Positions 46,406 to 56,814 of a DNA stretch of 64,000 nt are shown piece by piece. The position numbers and the translations under genes were made by a program. The stretch comes from Aporrectodea caliginosa (lineage: Eukaryota; Annelida; Clitellata; Crassiclitellata; Lumbricidae): the NCBI GenBank assembly GCA_020284085.1, contig JACEVL010000338.1, positions 337,001 to 401,000 of the forward strand. The letters are read 5' to 3'. Position 1 is the stretch's first letter. Every line of letters begins with the position of its first letter. Below the pieces are notes generated by a model that saw only the letters and a list, made by a program, of their open reading frames with translations, was not told the DNA's origin and searched no databases.

Positions 46406-46611
46406 CTACTACCAACAAAGTCATCTGGCTGTCATGCTCTGGTCATCCCTAAAACCAGAACTTTTGTTCTAGCTGAACGAGCTGTTGCGGTTGCTGGACT
46501 TAAATATTTTAATTATTCTGTCCTTGTATCTGCCCAGTAACTTATGTAATTTCGTTCTCAACGTAAAACTTGTCTTTTTAAATTGCTTATCCACCATTGC
46601 CAGTCTCTATA

Positions 46612-46712
46612 TCTCAACGGACTGGGCTTCTGCATGTTGACATGATTACGGCTTGGTTTGGTGCGCCTTCTGCATTAGAACCCGGCGCTATGGAAGTTGC
46701 TAATTATTTAGG
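46612..46712 (+). repeat. Dispersed ~100-bp repeat, copy 3 (catgttgacatgatt type)
   Basis: Matches 11165-11275 and 11650-11762, ending in cggcgctatggaagttgcta. Confidence 0.6.
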
Positions 46713-46737
46713 AGATCGGTGTCTACCACAATGTTTA

Positions 46738-47285
46738 CGACCATGGTGCATGCCTTGTTTGCGCACGCATGGATTATTGTAATTCGTTACTAATTGGGCT
46801 CCATAAGGCTCGGCTGTCCTCTGTGCAACCTGTCTTAAATGCTGCAGCCAAACTGATTGTCCGTCCTCCCCGATGCTCACATATCTCCACTTACATGATC
46901 AATTGTCTACACTGGCTCCCGGTTTTGCCTCGATTCAAATTAGGTCTTGCTCTTGGTTACTAAGTCTAAGCAGGGTTTAGAGTCTAAATAATTATATCTG
47001 CGACTTGATGTGTAAGTCACTCTCTGCTCGTTCTTCTCGTCCTCTTCGCTCTGCTGACCGACTTGACCTTCTTGTACCTCGGTCGCGAACTTCTTTATCG
47101 AGGAACCGGGCTTTTACTGCAGTGGGTCCCTCACTGTGGAATGACCTTCCCCGGGAGTCCGGAGAAGGATTCTTGATGGGATCTCACCTGCATTTTGTCG
47201 TTGCTTAAAGATCTTCCTTGCATGGGTCTGTCACGCTTCTGAAAAGCCTTGCTGCGAGAGGCGCTTTACAAATGTCCATAATTAT
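46738..47285 (+). mobile_element. LINE fragment: RT C-terminus (second subfamily)
   Basis: MDYCNSLLIGLHKARLSSVQ, then VLNAAAKLIV, CLHWLPVLPRFKL, and after a frame break LDLLVPRSRTSLSRNRAFTA, VGPSLWNDLPRE. These are the canonical C-terminal motifs. The tail gcgagaggcgctttacaaat differs from the GGGGCGCTATATAA tail of the other copies. Confidence 0.82.
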
Positions 47286-47330
47286 GAGATTAGATAACAT
47301 TATAATAATAATGGTGAGACTTGCCCTGCT

Positions 47331-47332
<2 letters not shown>

Positions 47333-47365
<33 letters not shown>

Positions 47366-47524
47366 AAGAGAGAGAGAGAGCAGAGAGAGAGAGAGCAAGA
47401 TAGAGAGAGAGCAAGAGAGAGAGAGAGCAGAGAGAGAGAGCAAGAGAGAGAGAGCGAGAGAGAGAGAGCAAGAGAGAGAGCAGAGAGAGAGAGCAAGAGA
47501 GAGAGAGAGCAAGAGAGAGAGAGA

Positions 47525-47565
<41 letters not shown>

Positions 47566-47605
47566 AAGAGAGAGAGAGCAAAGAGAGAGAGAGCAAGAGA
47601 GAGAG

Positions 47606-47667
<62 letters not shown>
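47333..47667. repeat. (GA)n with periodic GC interruptions
   Basis: GA runs interrupted by AGCAAGAG or AGCAGAG every 12-24 bp, then about 55 bp of pure GA. The SLSLALSL frames are artefacts of it. Confidence 0.95.
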
Positions 47668-47668
<1 letters not shown>

Positions 47669-47887
47669 TGGGTTGGCGTTCACTGTGAAAGTAGCACAAT
47701 AGCAGCCTTTTCTATTGACACTGTGTTTGGTTTACCATAGGCCTACATTAATTTATAATTATAAGGCTGTAGACACAACCGTTTTTCGCCTATACTGAAA
47801 CCAAAACTATTGTATTTAATATACGAATAATTGACAAGCTCTTTGGCTGCATTTGCTCAAACTGTTTCCTTTTCAATACCAGGCTAT

Positions 47888-48050
47888 CAGGTCAAAAGCA
47901 AAATGAGTGTATATAATATATCATACTCATTTCGCTATTGACTTAATATGATATATATATAGTCTATATATTAGGTCAGTAGCGATATGAGTGTATAATT
48001 ATAATGTATATATATATATATTATACACTCATTTAGCTTTAGACCTTATA
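47888..48050. repeat. Two adjacent diverged hairpins (MITE-like)
   Basis: 47888-47945 and 47974-48048 each start aggtca..agc.aaatgagtg-like and end with the inverse cactcattt.gct..gacct-like sequence around an AT-rich core. They appear to be two copies of one short palindromic unit. Confidence 0.65.
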
Positions 48051-48104
48051 TACACATGTGTGCAGTATATGCATCCCAGAATCCACTCTGAATCTTTCTA
48101 TACT

Positions 48105-48215
48105 TGCCTCAAAACTGTCCTTTTCAGCCGTGCTGTGGTCGGGAGCGCTTCTGAGTAGTAACCTTGAAGGGGCGCTATATAAAACTTCGTAATGAATGAA
48201 TAAATGAACGTGCAC
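48105..48215 (+). mobile_element. LINE 3' tail
   Basis: gggagcgcttctgagtagta, ccttgaaggggcgctatata and GAATGAAT repeats, nearly identical to 3155-3215. Confidence 0.8.
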
Positions 48216-48389
48216 CTATAAAATATACACCCGCAAGTACATCTGCACTTATTGTCCGTATAGGCTCCGTTATTTTATTGTGTCTGTTCGGTTGAGCAGA
48301 AATTAAGACAGAAACGAAGGCAATGGAAGCCACATTTTATTCCACAAGCGGACAATCTCTCACGCAGATCGTTTATAATAAGAATTGTT

Positions 48390-48480
48390 ATACTCTGTAT
48401 AAATGTATGTACACCAAAGTGCGGATATGCAATTGGTTGAATAAAGAATGTACTTACTTACTTACTTACTTACTTACATA
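48390..48480 (+). mobile_element. LINE 3' tail with (ACTT)n
   Basis: tctgtataaatgtatgtaca, gcaattggttgaataaagaa and (CTTA)n, similar in layout to 44160-44235. Confidence 0.55.
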
Positions 48481-48927
48481 AGATAAATTCACAAGGGCGA
48501 GTGATATCCAGTCAGGTCAATTATAGTAATGTTCATCGTATAATAAAAGAATGCCTACATCTACCCAAAGTGGTCATCTCTTAGAAAACCTTATTGACAT
48601 TGTTAAAGGATGATATTAGCAAAGCGGAATTGATAACTGGTGAGTTAGATTTGTGCGCTATATTGATCGCACTCAGGTAAATTGCGTTTGAATTGAACAT
48701 ACTCTTACAGACTATTGTATTTTATGCATCCAATGTTTGCTTCGCTTCATCGAATAATTCAGCTGCTGATGTTTGCCGGGAAAGGAACAAAACGAAACAA
48801 ACCATTGTTGTTCATGACATCCATTGTGTGTGAAATAAGATGGAGAAAGCGGACGAGTCGTGAATAAGTTTCTTTTTGCAACGGTTAATAGAGTGGATCG
48901 TCGGTATAGGATGAACGCATTTGAACG

Positions 48928-50421
48928 ATGGAGTCTCAACCTGCTGCAGCAACATCGCTCTGGACATTGATCGCGTTTTCAGTTTTAATTCAGAATGTTA
49001 TAATTAATGTTGAGTGCCGGAGGGATCACAAAAGAAGAGGGTCTTTCAGCAATTGCCCGGATAGGTGTTCGTGTTATGAGCATTCGCTAACAGTGGACTG
49101 CTTCAATGCCAGCTATGATAATCTTCCTCCCAACCTTCCTTCCGGTACTCGCAACCTCATCTTGGACGGAAACAACTTTTTAACTCGTTTAAAGAGGAAG
49201 AGTTTTAATCGATTTGCTGGACTCAGTAATCTGAGTCTGACCAACTCTGGAATCATCGAAATAAATAACAAGGTCTTTTCCCCTCTCTCAAAAACTCTTC
49301 GTGCACTTTGGATGTCCAACAACCCGCTGAGGCAAACGGCTTGCCATTTCCTTGAGTATCTGGGTAAATTAGAGTCATTGGACTTGTCAGAAACTGGAAT
49401 CACAGAAAGTCCCGTCGTCTTCAGACGGCTTCTCACCCTGAAGCATCTTTTCATGGCACGCAATTTTCTCAGAGAATTTCCAAGTGTTACGTCATTCCCG
49501 ACTTGGGAATATCTGGATTTCAGTGAGAATCGTATAGAGGATTTTAATTACGGAGGAACGGTTGACAAACCTTCAGAGCTAAAGAATCTTGATCTAAGAG
49601 TGAACGCAATTCGAGAATTGAAAAACAATAGCATTATACATTTCCCGAAGCTTGAATTACTGGATCTTGGTCTAAATCAACTGAGTGATGTTCACCCTCT
49701 CGCTTTCAGATCGAAATCCTTGAAAACAATCAATCTATATAAGTCGAGGTTCCGACTCGATCAACACAATTGGAACATCTTCCGCGAGGCTCCGAACATC
49801 GAGCAAATAAATATGAGCTTTTGCAGATTTGAATATGGGAATTTAACGAAGTCATCATTTCATCATCTGCGAAATCTCACTGATCTCGATTTATCCGGAA
49901 CAGGAATAAGTTCTCTTTCACACATGTTTGCTAACCTTCCAAAATTGGCGAAACTTCGACTCAGTAGTAATGCAATATCGACTCTTAACAGGACAGATTT
50001 CGAGGGCATTGAAGACTCACTGCGAGAACTAATTGTATCTTCTGGTAGACTTTCGACAATAACTTTCGAGTCTCTTCCGTTGAAAGTCTGGAGAAATTTG
50101 AGGCTGGTAGATTTTTCCAGCAATCCCTTCCTGTGTGATTGTAATTTCGTTTGGCTGCGTCGTTGGTTGATGAGAGCGAATGCCTCTAAGGTTGAGGTCA
50201 GAGAATGGGACAAGTATTACTGCCAGACTTCTGAGCGTCAGGAGAGCATGTTCCAACTGGTTAGTCCTTCCGATTTTGAATGTTTCCAGGATCCACTGCT
50301 CGAGGATCCATGTCTTTGGGCAGCATTTCTGTTGACATTGTTGACATGGATCTTGGTATCAACAGCATCTGGTCTGCATAGATTTCGATGGGATCTTAAA
50401 TACTGGTACTTTATGAAAACG
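48928..50421 (+). CDS. Toll-like receptor TLR2 (alpha type), exon 1
   Basis: First 498 codons of an intact TLR of about 668 residues. Signal peptide SLWTLIAFSVLIQNVI (cleavage near residue 29), LRRNT (CPDRCSC, then a Cys after TVD), about ten LRRs with LxxLxLxxN-type repeats, LRRCT (NPFLCDCNFVWLRRW ... KYYC ... C), TM helix (LWAAFLLTLLTWILVS), short cytoplasmic stretch FRWDLKYWYFMKT, then donor CG|GTAAGT at 50422 in phase 0. A single LRRCT (single cysteine cluster) and a short ectodomain place it with V-type/sccTLRs. It detects ligands at the cell surface or in endosomes and signals through TIR adaptors by family analogy; the ligand is unknown. It pairs with relic psi0 by upstream sequence. 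Confidence 0.9.
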
Positions 50422-50804
50422 GTAAGTGTACTCAAGAAGTTCTTGGAAATGATATTATTATGAGTTTGCATGAAAACGGAACAGTAGTCAAGACATTCAC
50501 ACGCAATGAATATCTAGGGACCAGTGTTACATGCAACAGCGGAGCATGCAAACATGATCCAGGCAAAAGCTACACGACAAAGGTTTTGAGAAAATTTACC
50601 GATGGGCAGTTGAATACGGCCATCAAGTCCACACCGCCAAATGATATAGTCAGTATAATGTAATTTTGACAGATAATTCTCAAAACCTTGTAAACGTGAT
50701 CCCACCTAAGTAGTCAAAGGCATGCTCAATATGAATCCATTCAGGTAAGAACACCCTTTATGACGTTCAATTCACTCCTACTAGCGGCGTCTATGATTTT
50801 ACAG

Positions 50805-51317
50805 GTAAACGCAGAGAAAAGAATCGACAGGTTTGGAGTTGGAGCAGAGCTGGATACCTTCCCTTATGACGCTTTCGTTGGATACAGTCGCAGCGATTCC
50901 AATTGGGTCATAACTCAACTTCTTCCTCGTCTCGAAAAGGAATACAATCTGCGTCTGTGTATCCACGAAAGAGACTGGCTTCCCGGTCGAGACATCGCTG
51001 AAAACATCCTGGACAGCATCGACAGCAGTCGCAAGACTTTGTTGATTGTGTCGAACGCCTTCGCCTTGTCTCCGTGGTGTCACTTTGAGCTGACGATGGC
51101 ACAGACGAGACTGATGGAAGAGGATCGTGACAGTCTCGTTCTGATTCTGTTGGAAGAGATCGCCGACTGTAATCTGACGCCAAGACTCGGGATTCAGATG
51201 CAGCGACGGACGTACATCGAATGGACGAAACAGAGCAACGTCGGTCAACAACTGTTCTGGGCAAATCTCAAACACACCCTCACCAAACCATCCCACAGTC
51301 TGATGGTCTTCAAGTAA
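50805..51317 (+). CDS. TLR2, exon 2 (TIR domain)
   Basis: Acceptor tgattttacag ends at 50804, and exon 1 continues in phase 0 (VNAEKRIDRFGVG...). The TIR domain is full length: box 1 YDAFVGYSRSDSNW (about residue 519), box 2 RDWLPGRDI (about 554), box 3 FWANL, ending SHSLMVFK and stop. The intron is 383 bp; it contains an open frame (50460-50663) without a recognised domain. From about 51055 to 51280 the DNA is essentially identical to TLR1 and TLR3. Joined to exon 1 it makes an uninterrupted receptor. Confidence 0.9.
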   Translation, partial: VNAEKRIDRFGVGAELDTFPYDAFVGYSRSDSNWVITQLLPRLEKEYNLRLCIHERDWLPGRDIAENILDSIDSSRKTLLIVSNAFALSPWCHFELTMAQTRLMEEDRDSLVLILLEEIADCNLTPRLGIQMQRRTYIEWTKQSNVGQQLFWANLKHTLTKPSHSLMVFK

Positions 51318-51674
51318 AGACTGGGACGTGTAACAGTGATTGTAATAATACCTTTTGGAGTGAATGTGCTGTCTATGTTAACCTCTGCAGCCCACAAATT
51401 CGTATGTTTATTCAGATGAAATGGCCATAGGGATAATGCATGACTCTGTACCCGAGAACTTCGTATTTACAAAGCAGCGTATACATATATGCTTCATTTA
51501 TGTGCATTTGTGTAGCCCCTTCAGAAAACCGATTAAGCTCTTGTGTAAGTCCCAATGCTACCAGAAGTTTTGTAGTCGAATTTGAAAGAAACTGGTGTCT
51601 TCTATCTTGAAAACGAAGTTAATTTAGTTTGCCATTTCCAGTCTTGCTTCATCTGGAGGCATAAGCGTCTGCAT

Positions 51675-52186
51675 TAGAGAGTGACATGGGGAGGCAATCT
51701 CGTTCCCATCCCCACCCCGCAACAAGTAAGTCTTCCCCATCCCCACCCCATCCCCGCAGGGTTTGTCCCATCCCCACCCCATCCCCGCAGGACGACATCA
51801 CATTCCCCGCAAAAAGTTTACACCAATTCAAATTTAAAAAATAACATTTTTTAGCCTACAAATCTATTTGTATTGCAGACTGCAATAGTCTGTTATTATC
51901 TTATCGACAGTTTGCATTAACCGAGTACTGACTATTTCTGACTAGAGGGCTTCAGGAAATAAAAATTCTCCTTATCAGTTCTCAAGTTCTTAACATCACC
52001 CGGGTTTATTGCCGGCTCATTCCCCATTACCGCGGTATTACCGCGAGAGTAAACCCCATTACCGCGGTATTACCGCAATTGTTGTCCCCATTACCGCGGT
52101 ATTACCGCAATTGTTGTCCCCATTACCGCGGGATTTACCGCGGTTACCGCGGTTTCCCCGCGGGGAAATTCCCATGTCACTCTCTA
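51675..52186. mobile_element. hAT-like MITE with GC-rich core repeats
   Basis: The 512-bp element has perfect 8-bp target duplications GTCTGCAT (51667-51674 and 52187-52194) and inverted ends TAGAGAGTGACATGGG. Near the left end is ccatccccaccccatccccg in tandem. Near the right end, three to four copies of a unit of about 32 bp contain ccccattaccgcggtattac. There is no transposase. It lies just 3' of TLR2. Confidence 0.9.
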
Positions 52187-52534
52187 GTCTGCATTCAGAG
52201 GCGTTTCTCATTCCATGATATAAAGACATTGTTTAACGTCACATTTCATCAAGTTATACAAAGTTGATTTTCTGAAATCTTTTCCACGCTAATTAAGACT
52301 TAACGAGTTTTATGATTTCCAGTTTAGTGCCCTATCATTAGAAAGAAAAAGTTACGTATTTGTAGTTAAGAACAGTAGACTCGTGTGTTAGCATAATGTC
52401 TGTTCGATAATCAAGACAATTACATGGCTTTTAAACACAGTAATTGTGCTTTTTGTTGAATGATGCAGAGCAACTGCGTCTGACAATCCCTCATCAATTC
52501 ACATAGTTGAAGTGGGGGGGGGGGACAGTTTACT

Positions 52535-53230
52535 GGTTGGTCAAAGAGGATTGATCTTGGACCAACCAATGACTGTTGTCCTATTCAACGATATACAGTC
52601 TCCGAGGAAGCTCATAAGAATTCCATTTCGACTCATATATGTAGACTCTAAGAGTGGGATGACTTGGTCAATTCAGATTCCTCGATCAATAACATACAGT
52701 TGACAATCTGCACCAATCGCGGGCTAAAGGAAATTATACAGGCGTTGTCTTCTTTCATCCTTCTCGAATAGAAACGACGGTTAACTGTCTTCCCATAATT
52801 ATCTCTTTGCTTCGGGTCGTATCCTTCTTTCCTTCTCTCAACCTTTCCAAGTACTTTCTCTTCCAAATAAGAAACCCGAAGTTTCTAGCTGATGTTTCAA
52901 CTACATAACAATGGTAGACGAAGTCCTCCGGTAACTTAAGATCCTCACAAGGAATGGCGTCAACAAGTAGATATTGTGACTGGGTAACAACGTGAATATT
53001 CTACTTGTTAATACTATCATTTTATGACCATTCGCTGTTGAAAGTGATCGAGGAAAAACCAACAATCTGCCATTGAAACATGTTTGCGGACAGACATCCA
53101 CAACGTGATCAACAAGCCTGCATTGTGCCAGAGTTGCACGAAAGACCAGTAATTGTTTCTCATTTGATGAGGTTGAAGACACAGCATCTGTGGTTCGCTC
53201 GAGGGCGTATCGAACCAGAGTTATTGAAGC
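52535..53230 (-). pseudogene. NHL propeller gene relic 1
   Basis: Collinear on the minus strand with the intact gene at 60990-61891: ttggtcaaagaggat, caatgactgttgtc, agtctccgaggaagctc, ggaattc-flanked blocks, gacaatctgcaccaat, gaaacgacggttaactgtct, gctgatgtttcaac. There are many indels, so no long frame survives. It lies between TLR2 and TLR3. Confidence 0.8.
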
Positions 53231-53234
53231 ACGC

Positions 53235-53905
53235 TTAATCCTGTAAGAAGATGACGACCCAGTGATAAAGAAGGGATTCTATTTAATCTTACTTATATTT
53301 ATATGACTTAAAGTGAATTATATAGCGCCATTATAATCATAATGCATGAAGAATCAATCAAGATAGCTTAAACTTAATCGTAGTCAAGGTCGTAAACCGT
53401 TGGTGACAATCATTTCTGTGCATTCAACCAGAAGCTTCTGTCCCTATTCAGGACGGGCGCAACTTGACCCCAGTGCAAAACAGGAGGAAAGTGTTTCTTT
53501 TTAATTGCTATCACAACTGATTCCAACTAACACTGAATCACTGATAGAGTGATAGATCATTATTTTGTTCAGAATGCTTCATTTATGTTTGGTGAGTAAT
53601 AATGAATGTTGACCATGTTGTGTGACTGTGGCCCTTGTTACTTGTGTATTTGTGTAAGCTGTGTTTGTACAATACCACAATGTGTAGATTCGCCACTAAC
53701 TTAATATGTATATTTCAACCAACGAATCTTATGAATTACAGTCCTACAGACACATTTATCTCATCAGAAATGAGTTAAACCTCACGTACGGCAATCTGGG
53801 ATCTGGGAAAGAGGTGAGACCCGGCCCAGGAGGGGAAAGGGAAGGAGAGGGAATGTTTAGCGGGATAGAAGCCACTGCATTCATCTATAGCGCCAAAAGG
53901 TTCTT
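53235..53905. other. Spacer with duplicated block, no gene
   Basis: 53255-53370 (cagtgataaagaagggattc, tatatagcgccattataatc, gaatcaatcaa) matches 58350-58475. The remainder is unassigned AT-rich DNA. Confidence 0.55.
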
Positions 53906-54349
53906 ACTTACTTATTTTTGTCTGCTTAGTTGCTATAATAGCATAGGTCTGTGCTCTATTTTCAACAGGAGGCCCAACACTACTCTCGCCCAAAAGACAA
54001 AGGCATTCGACAGTAGGCCCCAGTAAATCGTGTGCCTCGTGAATTCGACTTATTCGTCAAACGGAGGTTGCCTGCGGAAACGAAACGAACCACAAACAAA
54101 GCGTTTTCAGAAAGAGAAACTGTATACATGGAGTGTGACAAAATAATAACATATTATGATAAACTAACTTGCAATATTTAACACATACATTATCATTTAC
54201 TTTTCGTATCATAGTTCAGTTTTGTCCCTGGTTGCCTGAAGCAAACTCTACAGTGAGCGAAAATGAACAAAGCAATTACGGTGCAGATCGGTTGTTTTGT
54301 TTTCAAACAATGAAAAGGGTGGAATATGAGAGCTGAACGCATTTGAGAG
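53905..54349 (+). promoter_or_regulatory. Conserved beta-type upstream block and 5' UTR of TLR3
   Basis: Shares with 29645-29895/32930-33121 and 58530-59010: cttacttatttttgtctgct, agttgctataat, gcccaaaagacaaaggc, gtgtgcctcgtgaattcgac, aaagagaaac, and then ttgttttgttttcaaacaat close to the start codon. Transcription start and TATA box could not be placed with confidence. Confidence 0.5.
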
Positions 54350-55825
54350 ATGGAGATTTCCGCTGCAGCAACCATGTTTAGGGCACTGTTTTGCAGTTTA
54401 GTCGTAATTCAACATTTTACGAATAAAGTTGAGTGCAGGAATTACGCCGGAAATCAGACTTTTGACAACTGTCCGTACAACTGTACGTGTGAAAAATACT
54501 CAGAAACGGTAAACTGCACAAATGCCGGTTATAAGGAAGTTCCTAGCGAGATCTCTCCCGACACTCGCAGCTTAATCCTGGACGGAAATATATTGGATAA
54601 TAAACATCCGGACAAATTCAAACATCTGCGTCGCTTACAGTGTCTAAGACACTGTCAGATAAGTGAAATACGTAAAACCACCTTATCCTCTAGCTCCCAA
54701 AGTCTTCGGAAACTTTGGATATCGAACAATAAGCTGAAAAAGCATTTTACTTACCTCTCGTCTCTATCGGGTGTCGATGTTCTGGACTTGTCATCGACCA
54801 GGTTGAAAGAACATCCCCAGTTCTATGCAAATTTTACCAACCTGAGATATGGTTTCTTTGCAAATAATTTGATTTCAGAATTTACAACGAAATTACTCTC
54901 ACAGTCCTTGCAATTTTTAGATTTAAGTTATAATCGTATAAAAGTTATCTCTGTCAGTGATAGAAGTAAGGATCAAAAAAATCTCAAAGTGCTAAATCTT
55001 AGAGGGAATGCAATTGAGAAACTGGAAAATAATAGCTTTCAGCATTTTAGGTTTCTCAAACATATAGATCTATCTGATAACAGACTGTCAGAGGTTCAAC
55101 CTCTCGCTTTCAGATCGAATTGCTTGAAAATAATAAATCTATATAACACAAATTTTCGTTTTGATAAAAATATCAGGAACATCTTTCACGAGGCTCCGAA
55201 TATTGAAACAATAAATATGAGCTTCTGCAGAATCGAGAGCGGAAATTTAGCAAGGGCTGCTTTTCAAGATCTTCTTAATCTCAGGGATCTCGATTTGTCC
55301 GGAACAGAAATCACTTCACTTTCATACATGTTTGCTAACCTTCCTAATTTAGCGAAACTCCAACTCAGTAGTAACAAGTTTGTGACTCTTAAGAGTTTAG
55401 ATTTCGAGGGCATTAAATATTCACTGCGCGAATTAACCGTTTCATCTGGTAGTCTTTCGACAATCACCTATGAATCTCTTCCGCTGAAAGTCTGGCAGAA
55501 TTTAAGGATGGTAGATTTCTCAGAAAATCCATTTATTTGCGATTGTAATTTTATTTGGCTGCGTCGTTGGTTGAAGAGAGCGAATGGATCTAAGGTTGAG
55601 GTCAGAGGATGGGACAAATATTACTGTCTGACAGCTAAGGGTCAGATGAGCATGTTGGAACTGGAGAGTCCTTCCGCTTCCGACTGTTTCCAGGATCCAC
55701 TGTTCGAGGATTCATGTGTTGTTGCGGTACTTCTGTTGACATCGTTGATCTGGATTTTGGCGTCAGCGGCATCTGCTATTCATCGATTTCGATGGAACCT
55801 CAGATACTGGTACTTTATGAAAACG
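54350..55825 (+). CDS. Toll-like receptor TLR3 (beta type), exon 1
   Basis: 492 codons, start MEISAAATMFRALFCSLVVI in the same position as TLR1. Signal peptide, LRRNT (CPYNCTC ... C), about ten LRRs, LRRCT (NPFICDCNFIWLRRW ... KYYC ... C), TM (CVVAVLLLTSLIWILASAAS) and the juxtamembrane FRWNLRYWYFMKT before the donor CG|GTAAGT at 55826. Over the last third it is far closer to TLR1 than to its own N-terminal third, which carries many replacements. The frame is intact and joins the TIR exon at 56276 in phase 0, giving about 669 residues. By family it acts as an innate immune or developmental type I receptor; the ligand is unknown. Confidence 0.9.
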
Positions 55826-56275
55826 GTAAGTGTACTCAGGAAGTTACTGTAAAAAACAAGTATTTTGCAGTTGATAATGATATGTGCATTAAGTACTGAG
55901 AACAGTTTCACATTTCATTCATGTAATAACCCGAAACCATTGGCAACGTCAAGGACTGGCTGTAGTAACGTTGTTGGGTTACAACGGTTGCAGTTGAAAA
56001 TTGCCTCAATAAATCTCCCAAAGAATTGACTACAAAGCGTGTTCATGTAGCCTTCAAGTAGATCCGCCAAATAGAACAAAGAATTAAATAACTAAAGAGA
56101 TGTCATATTGAAAGATACTTTTAAAAAAATTCGAAGATTGATGCCAATTTGAGCTCTACTGTGTTTTAACCACTCACTATTTAAAGCAATCCAAGAGGAA
56201 TTTCACCTGCAAAATCCTTCATCATACTTTTCAATCTACTCTAAATATCAGCAACAGTTTACAAAATTATTACAG

Positions 56276-56809
56276 GTAAATGCAAAGAAAAGAGCACAGA
56301 GGCATCGCGACGGAGAAGAGCTCGATGTGTTCACTTTTGATGTTTTCGTGGGATACAGCCGCAGCGATTCCAATTGGGTCATAACTCAACTTCTTCCTCG
56401 CCTCGAACAGGAATACAATCTGCGTCTGTGCATCCACGAAAGAGACTGGCTTCCCGGTCGAGACATCGCTGAAAACATCCTGGACAGCATCGACAGCAGT
56501 CGCAAGACTTTGTTGATTGTGTCGAACGCCTTCGCCTTGTCTCCGTGGTGTCACTTTGAGCTGACGATGGCACAGACGAGACTGATGGAAGAGGATCGTG
56601 ACAGTCTCGTTCTGATTCTGTTGGAAGAGATCGCCGACTGTAATCTGACGCCAAGACTCGGGATTCAGATGCAGCGACGGACGTACATCGAATGGACGAA
56701 ACAGAGCAACGTCGGTCAACAACTGTTCTGGGCGAATCTCAAACACACCCTCAACAAACCATCCGACAGTCTCATGAACGCCGAATTCTCGACAAAACTC
56801 CTCAAATAA
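56276..56809 (+). CDS. TLR3, exon 2 (TIR domain)
   Basis: Acceptor aaattattacag ends at 56275; the frame continues VNAKKRAQRHRDGEELDVFT. TIR boxes: FDVFVGYSRSDSNW, RDWLPGRDI, FWANL. The C-terminus NAEFSTKLLK is followed by TAA. The stop lies within AATAAA (56805-56810), so if that hexamer were used the 3' UTR would be very short; other signals further down are possible. The TIR-coding DNA is nearly identical to TLR1 and TLR2. Confidence 0.9.
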   Translation, partial: VNAKKRAQRHRDGEELDVFTFDVFVGYSRSDSNWVITQLLPRLEQEYNLRLCIHERDWLPGRDIAENILDSIDSSRKTLLIVSNAFALSPWCHFELTMAQTRLMEEDRDSLVLILLEEIADCNLTPRLGIQMQRRTYIEWTKQSNVGQQLFWANLKHTLNKPSDSLMNAEFSTKLLK

Positions 56810-56814
56810 AGACA

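Larger units (their letters stand above)
45070..48927 (+). repeat. Segmental duplication copy B (upstream of TLR2)
   Basis: Collinear with copy A (24820-28260). Relative to A it lacks the LINE fragment, the 623-bp element and the hAT-like element, but has about 2 kb of extra DNA at 45645-47715 (LINE fragment, GA tract, dispersed repeats). Confidence 0.8.

Noticed and set aside
50460..50663. Separate small gene in the TLR2 intron
   Set aside because: The frame has no recognisable domain, starts 38 bp after the splice donor and is not preserved in TLR1 or TLR3.
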